NCBI RefSeq assembly: GCF_000424985.1
Contig: NZ_AUKX01000048.1
Span: 1-38,877, forward strand
Direction of reading: 5' to 3'
DNA: 38,877 nucleotides
DNA from: Arenibacter latericius DSM 15913
GTDB lineage: Bacteria > Bacteroidota > Bacteroidia > Flavobacteriales > Flavobacteriaceae
The position numbers and the translations under genes were made by a program. The notes under the pieces are model-generated. The model searched no databases. It had not been told where the DNA came from and was given only the letters and a program-made list of their open reading frames with translations. Below are positions 34,357 through 38,877 of this stretch, piece by piece. Each line of letters begins with the position of its first letter. Positions within the stretch are counted from its first letter, which is position 1.

Positions 34357-35532
34357 TTAATTTTTTTCTATGATTATTGCTGAAGCTCCGCCACCACCAT
34401 TACATATGGCAGCTGCTCCTATTTTACCATTGTTTTGTTCTAAAACACTCAGTAGGGTAATGATAATTCTAGCGCCAGAACAGCCAAGTGGATGTCCTAA
34501 AGATACTGCGCCGCCGTTAACGTTTACTTTTTCGTCGCTTAGGCCTAATATTTTCATATTAGCAAGTCCTACAACTGAAAAAGCTTCGTTAAATTCGAAG
34601 AAGTCAACATCTTTTAAATCAATTCCTGCTTTGGTTAGTGCTTTAGGCAGTGCTTTTGCCGGTGCGGTAGTAAACCATTTTGGTTCATGGGCAGCATCTG
34701 CATATGCTTTTATAGTAGCTAATGGAGATATACCTAATTCTTTAGCTCTTTCTGCACTCATTAAAACAAGCGCAGCAGCACCGTCATTTATAGTAGAAGC
34801 ATTAGCAGCTGTAACTGTTCCGTCTTTGGAAAATGCCGGACGCAGGCTCGGTATTTTATCAATCTTTACATTTTTAAATTCTTCATCTTCAGTCACCATT
34901 ATAGGTTCTCCTCTTCTTTGGGGTACCTCTACGGGAACTACTTCATGGGCAAATTTTCCGTTGGCCCACGCATCTGACGATCTTTGGTAAGACTGTATGG
35001 CAAAATTATCCTGGTCTTCTCTGCTAAAATTATATTCTGTTGCACAGGCATCTGCACAGGTGCCCATTGCTTGTTGGTCATAGGCATCTACAAGGCCATC
35101 TTTTTGTAATCCGTCCTCAAGACTGGCAGGACCAAATTTCTGTCCGTTCCTTAGATGAATGTAATGTGGAATCATGCTCATGTTTTCCATCCCACCAGCT
35201 ACAACTATCTCATTGTCGCCTACTGCTATGGATTGGGCCGCTTGCATAACTGCTTTCATTCCCGAGGCACATACCTTATTCACTGTAGTACAAGGCACGG
35301 TGTCTGGAATACCTGCGAAAAGTGCTGCTTGTCTAGCTGGGGCCTGTCCTACACCTGCCTGTACAACATTTCCCATAAGTACCTCTTCTACTAGTGAAGG
35401 AGATAACTTAATCTTGTCTAGTGCACCTTTTATAGCAATAGCTCCTAGTTTAGGAGCGGGAACGGTGGACAACGACCCCATAAAGCTTCCTATAGGGGTT
35501 CTAGCCGCAGAAACGATCACAACATCTTTCAT
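34357..35532 (-). CDS. Acetyl-CoA C-acyltransferase (thiolase)
   Basis: The 391-residue thiolase starts at the ATG at 35532 (MKDVVIVSAARTPIGSFMG), the conserved N-terminus; an upstream in-frame ATG at 35592 would add 20 unconserved residues. The nucleophile Cys lies in NKVCASGMKAV (near 84-94), His in EFNEAFSVVGLA (near 337), and the second Cys in CNGGGGASAIII near the end (AAICNGG). GGAVSLGHPLGCSGARI gives the last His. It makes or splits acetoacetyl-CoA-type compounds in fatty acid or acetyl-CoA metabolism. The length is the family norm. It is probably the first gene of a pair with the NlpC/P60 gene. Confidence 0.94.
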   Translation of the reverse strand: MKDVVIVSAARTPIGSFMGSLSTVPAPKLGAIAIKGALDKIKLSPSLVEEVLMGNVVQAGVGQAPARQAALFAGIPDTVPCTTVNKVCASGMKAVMQAAQSIAVGDNEIVVAGGMENMSMIPHYIHLRNGQKFGPASLEDGLQKDGLVDAYDQQAMGTCADACATEYNFSREDQDNFAIQSYQRSSDAWANGKFAHEVVPVEVPQRRGEPIMVTEDEEFKNVKIDKIPSLRPAFSKDGTVTAANASTINDGAAALVLMSAERAKELGISPLATIKAYADAAHEPKWFTTAPAKALPKALTKAGIDLKDVDFFEFNEAFSVVGLANMKILGLSDEKVNVNGGAVSLGHPLGCSGARIIITLLSVLEQNNGKIGAAAICNGGGGASAIIIEKN

Positions 35533-35742
35533 TGAATTCGGATTTTTTGTTCTTTGCGAAATTAATAAAATAATGCGCAATGAGATGGGCAACTGAGTAA
35601 TAATCTACAATTTTATATTTTAATACCCTGCTATATGTTTTAGGTTCATTGTAGGGTGATATTGTGCATTGTAATCGAAAGGATAAATTTGGTTACTAGG
35701 TAGAGTAATGTGTCTAATGTGTAGATTTAATATAATATTCTC

Positions 35743-35750
35743 TATTTTTG
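35743..35750 (+). promoter_or_regulatory. -7 box upstream of the 7TM-HD gene
   Basis: TATTTTTG fits TAnnTTTG and predicts a start near 35757, 12 bases before the ATG at 35769. This argues against the in-frame TTG at 35748 as a start, since it lies inside the box. No clear -33 TTG was found. Confidence 0.45.
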
Positions 35751-35768
35751 ACAATATATACTATTGGA

Positions 35769-37829
35769 ATGCGCACGTTTTTAGACCGCCTTTACAAAAA
35801 CCAATCACTGGTTTATAAATACTTTCTTTATTTTTTCACTGTTTTTGTTATAGTGTTTTTCTTTCCTCGTGGAGGTAAGTTTAAATACGAGTTTCAGAAG
35901 GGTAAACCTTGGCAGTATGATAATTTTTATGCCCCTTTTGATTTTTCCATAAACAAAGGTGAAGCGGAAATTAATAAAGAAAAGGAAAAAATTAGGGCTG
36001 GTAGAGTAGATTACTATAACTATGATGAACAAATCGTTAAGGAGGTAGATAGTATCATCCAATTAGAGATCCCAATGATTTTTGATGATGGTAATTATTC
36101 CTATCTCCAAATAAACCAATTTCAACAAGTTGCAAAGGAAATGGTGGATGAGCTCTACAATGTTGGGATTCTTTCCAAAGTGGGGCGTCCAACAAATAGA
36201 AGTAGCCTATATTTATTAAAGAACAACGAGGCAAAAAAACTACCAATAAATAGTATTTATAAGTTATCTGATGTAAGTAAAGTGGTAGAGAACATTTTGG
36301 CCCAAAAGAATCTTTCCAAATTAGAGCCGGAATTCCAACAGTTGTTTTTTAGCACAATTAAACCTAATCTAAGTTTCAATGAAGACCTTTCTAATAAAGA
36401 ATTAGAGGCAGAATTCTCTAAGATTTCTTATAGGTTGGGTAATGTAGATGAAGGGAAACTGATTATCGCTAAAGGCGAAGTGGTAGAAGAAGAGGATTTA
36501 AGGGTATTAGAATCCCTTAAAAGTGAGTATGAATCCAAATTATGGGGTAAGAACAATCAATATTATGTGATCTTTGGCTATACAGTTTTAGTAGCAATGG
36601 TATTGACTATGCTGTTCCTTTTCCTGAAAAAATATCGTTATGAGGTTTTTCAGGACAATACCAAAATTACATTTATTGTGGTGAATATCCTTTTAATGGT
36701 GTTTGTCACAACTATAATTGTAAAATATAACGAAAGTCTAGTATTTGTTGTTCCGCTTTGCATTCTCCCTTTAATACTTAAAACCTTTTTTGATGCTAGA
36801 CTAGGGCTATTTGTACATGTGCTTACTGTTTTAATTTTGGGGTTTGTGGTGCCTAATAGTTATGAGTATATATTTCTACAGACCTTGGCTGGGATTGTTA
36901 CCATTTTATCGGTTTCAGAATTATATAAAAGGGCCAATCTGTTTATTTCTGTAGGGCAAATTACTCTGATTTATATAGTTGGGTATTTTGCCTTTCATAT
37001 GATTCATGAAGGTAATATAGATGATATTCAATGGATGGCATTTGGATTTTTCTTATTAAATGGGATGATCACTTTATTTGTACAGCCCTTGATTTATGTA
37101 TTTGAAAAAATATTTGGTTTGGTGTCTGACGTATCCTTGTTAGAATTGTCTGATACTAATTCCAAATTATTAAAAGAACTCTCTAATAGGGCGCCGGGAA
37201 CTTTTCATCACTCTTTGCAGGTTGCTAATTTGGCTGAAGCTGCTGCGAACGAAATTGGAGCCAATGCTATGTTAGTTAGAGTTGGTGCTCTTTATCATGA
37301 TATCGGAAAAATGAACAATCCAACATATTTTACCGAGAATCAGATTACCAATGTTAACCCTCACGACGATTTAGAGCCTATAGAGTCGGGTAGGATAATT
37401 ATAGACCATGTTATCCAAGGAATAGAGATAGCGCGTAAAAACAATGTCCCAGACCGTGTAATTGACTTTATACGCACTCATCATGGGACATCTTTGGTGT
37501 ATTACTTTTATAAAAAGCAAAAAGCGCTACAAGAGGAAATAGGAGGAGAAGTAAATGATGCGGATTTTAGGTATCCTGGTCCGGCTCCCTTTTCTCGTGA
37601 AACTGCCATATTGATGATGGCCGATTCTGTGGAAGCGGCTTCTAAGAGTTTAAAGAATCCTTCTTTTACAGGAATTAATGATTTTGTTGAAAAAATAGTA
37701 AATGGGCAGATTTCCGAGAATCAATTTTTAAATGCAAATATTACCTTTAAAGAGATAGAAACTATTAAGAAAGTGCTGAAACAGAAGCTGATAAACATCT
37801 ATCATTTAAGGGTGGAATATCCCGAATAA
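35769..37829 (+). CDS. 7TM-HD domain phosphohydrolase (PgpH-like)
   Basis: The 686-residue protein has one N-terminal membrane helix (about 18-33), a large extracytoplasmic domain (about 35-260, the 7TMR-HDED type), a cluster of seven hydrophobic helices (about 263-445) and a cytoplasmic HD domain with HH at 480-481 (GTFHHSLQVANLAEAAA) and HD at 510-511 (YHDIGKMNNP). The same architecture in Listeria PgpH hydrolyses cyclic di-AMP; whether that is the substrate here is inference. ATG 35769 is chosen because it follows the -7 box. The tRNA promoter lies downstream. Confidence 0.9.
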   Translation: MRTFLDRLYKNQSLVYKYFLYFFTVFVIVFFFPRGGKFKYEFQKGKPWQYDNFYAPFDFSINKGEAEINKEKEKIRAGRVDYYNYDEQIVKEVDSIIQLEIPMIFDDGNYSYLQINQFQQVAKEMVDELYNVGILSKVGRPTNRSSLYLLKNNEAKKLPINSIYKLSDVSKVVENILAQKNLSKLEPEFQQLFFSTIKPNLSFNEDLSNKELEAEFSKISYRLGNVDEGKLIIAKGEVVEEEDLRVLESLKSEYESKLWGKNNQYYVIFGYTVLVAMVLTMLFLFLKKYRYEVFQDNTKITFIVVNILLMVFVTTIIVKYNESLVFVVPLCILPLILKTFFDARLGLFVHVLTVLILGFVVPNSYEYIFLQTLAGIVTILSVSELYKRANLFISVGQITLIYIVGYFAFHMIHEGNIDDIQWMAFGFFLLNGMITLFVQPLIYVFEKIFGLVSDVSLLELSDTNSKLLKELSNRAPGTFHHSLQVANLAEAAANEIGANAMLVRVGALYHDIGKMNNPTYFTENQITNVNPHDDLEPIESGRIIIDHVIQGIEIARKNNVPDRVIDFIRTHHGTSLVYYFYKKQKALQEEIGGEVNDADFRYPGPAPFSRETAILMMADSVEAASKSLKNPSFTGINDFVEKIVNGQISENQFLNANITFKEIETIKKVLKQKLINIYHLRVEYPE

Positions 37830-37858
37830 AAATTATTTAAAAAAAGATGTGAAAAAAG

Positions 37859-37889
37859 TTGGTTAATCGTAAATGAAGGTATACATTTG
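37859..37889 (+). promoter_or_regulatory. tRNA operon promoter
   Basis: TTG at 37859-37861, a 20-base spacer and TACATTTG at 37882-37889 match the Bacteroidota promoter. The expected start near 37896 is about 29 bases before tRNA-Ser. Confidence 0.65.
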
Positions 37890-37924
37890 CAACCGCAATT
37901 TAATGCACGATCTTGAAGATTATG

Positions 37925-38008
37925 GGAGAGGTGCCGGAGTGGTAACGGAGCAGATTGCTAATCTGTCGACGGGTAACTGTCGCCAGGGTTCGAGTCCCTG
38001 TCTCTCCG
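37925..38008 (+). tRNA. tRNA-Ser (GCU)
   Basis: The 84-base gene has a closed cloverleaf: acceptor GGAGAGG with TCTCTCC (one G-U), D-arm around GCCGGAGTGGTAACGGAGC, anticodon stem GCAGA/TCTGT with loop TTGCTAA (anticodon GCT), the long variable arm typical of Ser, and T-arm GGTTCGAGTCC. Reads AGC and AGU. CCA is not encoded. Confidence 0.96.
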
Positions 38009-38042
38009 CTTTTTTTTAAGGAATCACAATGGGTAACCATTT

Positions 38043-38117
38043 CGGGGTGTAGCGTAGCCCGGTCATCGCGCCTGCTTTGGGAGCAGGAGGTCGCAGGTTC
38101 GAATCCTGCCACCCCGA
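38043..38117 (+). tRNA. tRNA-Pro (UGG)
   Basis: The acceptor CGGGGTG pairs with CACCCCG, D-arm AGCGTAGCCCGGTCATCGCG, anticodon stem CCTGC/GCAGG with loop TTTGGGA (anticodon TGG), and T-arm CAGGTTCGAATCCTG. It follows tRNA-Ser by 34 bases in the same transcript. CCA is not encoded. Confidence 0.97.
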
Positions 38118-38140
38118 CAAACCTAGCAATAGGACAAACT

Positions 38141-38178
38141 AAAACACTGTTAATCGTATGATTATCAGTGTTTTTTTT
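38141..38178 (+). terminator. Intrinsic terminator of the tRNA operon
   Basis: AAAACACTG and CAGTG-T8 form a stem (38141-38149 with 38166-38174); inside it, after a T-T mismatch, TAATC pairs with GATTA around the loop GTAT. The stem ends in eight T. A group IIC intron end lies directly behind it, as such introns prefer. Confidence 0.93.
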
Positions 38179-38180
38179 GT

Positions 38181-38290
38181 GTGTGCCTAGCATGGGCGAT
38201 ATCTATAGGGTGCAAGTCCCGAACACGCTCTAGCAGTGGGAAGTGTTAGCCTAAAGCAAGGGTGTCCATCGTGAGGTGGAATCTGAAGGG
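38181..38290 (+). mobile_element. Group IIC intron, 5' fragment (domain I start)
   Basis: It begins GTGTGCC (the GUGYG 5' end of group II introns) and continues with conserved domain I blocks: ATCTATAGGGTGCAAGTCCC (38201-38220), GAACACGCTC, AAGTGTTAGCCTAAAGCAAG, then GGGTGTCCATCGTGAGGTGG and GAATCTGAAGG ending near 38290. This order is that of class C introns, which insert right behind terminator hairpins. Homology stops at 38290, before any reverse-transcriptase ORF or the catalytic domain V. The rest is either deleted or displaced beyond the IS element to the right. Confidence 0.8.
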
Positions 38291-38551
38291 ATCATGACCA
38301 ATTGTTGTGTTTATGCAAACAATGAACCTTAAATATTATTTCAAATTAATAAAGTTTTACATATACGATTAACTGAGTTTTACTCAAATATATTCTTTCA
38401 TTTTACTCAAGTGGTTTTTTATTGATTTTTATCGGATTTCGTGAATCTGCGATTTCTTTGCTTGTCCGATGAAACCGACGAAGAAGGTTCATGAATACAT
38501 TAATGTAAAAATAATTAACAATGAATAAAACGAACAGGGCATTAACCCGCA
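38291..38551. other. AT-rich junction between intron fragment and IS
   Basis: About 260 bases without a recognisable gene. ATTGTT/AACAAT near 38301-38323 could form a small hairpin. The left end of the IS1380-like element must lie in this stretch or the 170 bases after it, but I could not identify its terminal repeat. Confidence 0.5.
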
Positions 38552-38722
38552 TTATTCACCAAGAGTTTTTTCTTCAAGGAATTTGAGGATAAATTTTGCA
38601 TTCCCTGGATTAAGGTAATTTTCCGGGATAGTTTTCCAGCTGTTAGATGAACCTTCTGTAAATTTTAGTGCAGATATGACTATTTTTAGTCCTGATATTG
38701 TTGAAATTTCCCGATAAGGCAT
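38552..38722 (-). CDS. Small ORF behind the IS transposase, unknown
   Basis: A 56-residue frame starts at the ATG complement of 38720-38722 (MPYREISTISGLKIVISALK) and ends EKTLGE-stop at 38552. It has normal amino acid composition, and it is in the same frame as the preceding transposase fragment, with only the TAA at 38762-38764 and 13 codons between them. It could be the far C-terminus of a transposase split by a nonsense change, a passenger ORF, or chance. I do not recognise it. Confidence 0.35.
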   Translation of the reverse strand: MPYREISTISGLKIVISALKFTEGSSNSWKTIPENYLNPGNAKFILKFLEEKTLGE

Positions 38723-38761
38723 AGGTATCCCAAGACTGATAAACAGTGAGATGAGTAACTT

Positions 38762-38877
38762 TTAGCCAGAGAGCAATTCCTGGAATAGATGCTGGTACAC
38801 AAAGGCTTTGGAGAGCCGGTAATAAATTCTTCTTTTGGTTATTTTAATGGTAGCACCTATTTTCAGCAGGTGAGTCC
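38762..38877 (-). CDS. IS1380-like transposase, C-terminal end (runs off the window)
   Basis: The frame is open from the last base of the window to a TAA at 38762-38764, giving 38 residues. THLLKIGATIKITKRRIYY followed by LSKAFVYQHLFQELLSG has the pattern of the IS1380/DDE group 1 C-terminus (hLhKhxaxhxxxxRRhxhxLsxxFPYxxLF). The catalytic DDE part is outside the window. The family call rests on this short stretch. Confidence 0.55.
   Translation of the reverse strand, partial: THLLKIGATIKITKRRIYYRLSKAFVYQHLFQELLSG

Larger units (their letters stand above)
38552..38877 (-). mobile_element. 3' part of an IS1380-like insertion sequence
   Basis: It comprises the transposase end and the trailing small ORF; the left limit is uncertain (38291-38552). 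The element probably inserted into, or replaced part of, the group II intron. As with the element at bases 1-404, it sits at a window edge, where a multi-copy IS would break an assembly. Confidence 0.5.

Noticed and set aside
35533-35592. Upstream ATG of the thiolase
   Set aside because: The extra 20 residues are unlike thiolases; the conserved N-terminus begins at the ATG at 35532.
35748-35768. TTG start adding seven residues to the 7TM-HD protein
   Set aside because: The TTG lies within the -7 promoter box; the ATG at 35769 fits the predicted transcription start.
37900-38193. ORFs on both strands across the tRNA genes
   Set aside because: The translations are the familiar spurious products of tRNA-Ser and tRNA-Pro genes and their terminator.
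38181-38290. Riboswitch or other structured RNA after the tRNA operon
   Set aside because: The ordered conserved blocks and the position behind a terminator match a group IIC intron start much better.
1-38877. CRISPR arrays, toxin-antitoxin pairs, prophage or restriction genes
   Set aside because: No spaced direct repeats and no matching protein families were seen anywhere in the window.

Overview
The window looks like chromosomal DNA of a marine member of the Flavobacteriaceae (Bacteroidota). The sequence is AT-rich. Starts are preceded by A-rich leaders rather than Shine-Dalgarno sequences, and several promoters match the Bacteroidota pattern TTG-N17-20-TAnnTTTG. Gene content also fits: a DUF3822 gene, a DnaX of the flavobacterial type without a zinc module, a fused ThrA, a 7TM-HD phosphohydrolase and a two-domain Nnr. 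Both ends of the window lie inside insertion-sequence transposase genes, so the window may be a complete contig that stopped at repeats.

Layout. 1-277: broken IS1595-type transposase. 407-6502: an ebo (EboB-EboF) metabolite-traffic operon. A C-terminal remnant of a gene that is probably eboA lies in front of it, and a TMEM220-like membrane protein gene is added at the end. 6499-8790: dnaX (minus) and rnpB (plus), diverging from a shared control region. 8851-10876: rsmD, a DUF3822 gene and a pseudopilin-like membrane protein gene (minus). 10978-13017: a RecD-like helicase gene with an apparently leaderless mRNA, then a DUF4126 membrane protein gene. 13150-16287: an envelope-sugar operon (kdsB, a HAD phosphatase, a KdnB-like Kdo 8-oxidase and an acyltransferase). 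16303-19358 (minus): yebC, pterin dehydratase, an RmlD-like reductase and gcvT. 19505-24459 (minus): the thrABC operon, preceded by a threonine/isoleucine-rich leader peptide with three competing hairpins. 24560-26065: nnr. 26148-29403 (minus): a STAS-like protein and ClpC. 29659-33519: gyrA and a TPR protein. 33582-35532 (minus): thiolase and an NlpC/P60 protein whose catalytic Cys is Ser. 35769-37829: a 7TM-HD phosphohydrolase. 37925-38117: tRNA-Ser(GCU) and tRNA-Pro(UGG), ended by an intrinsic terminator. 38181-38877: the 5' end of a group IIC intron sitting directly behind that terminator, then the 3' end of an IS1380-like element.

Most of the window is housekeeping. The accessory or unusual parts are the ebo operon with its IS-damaged first gene, the KdnB homologue next to kdsB with no aminotransferase partner in view, a possible programmed slippage site in dnaX (hairpin plus A10 run, with a stop two codons later), the thr attenuator with its overlapping divergent promoters, the Cys-to-Ser NlpC/P60 protein, and the intron/IS scar at the right end. 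I saw no CRISPR array, prophage or obvious defence system. The ebo operon is the nearest thing to a little-understood system here, and it is already a named cluster.
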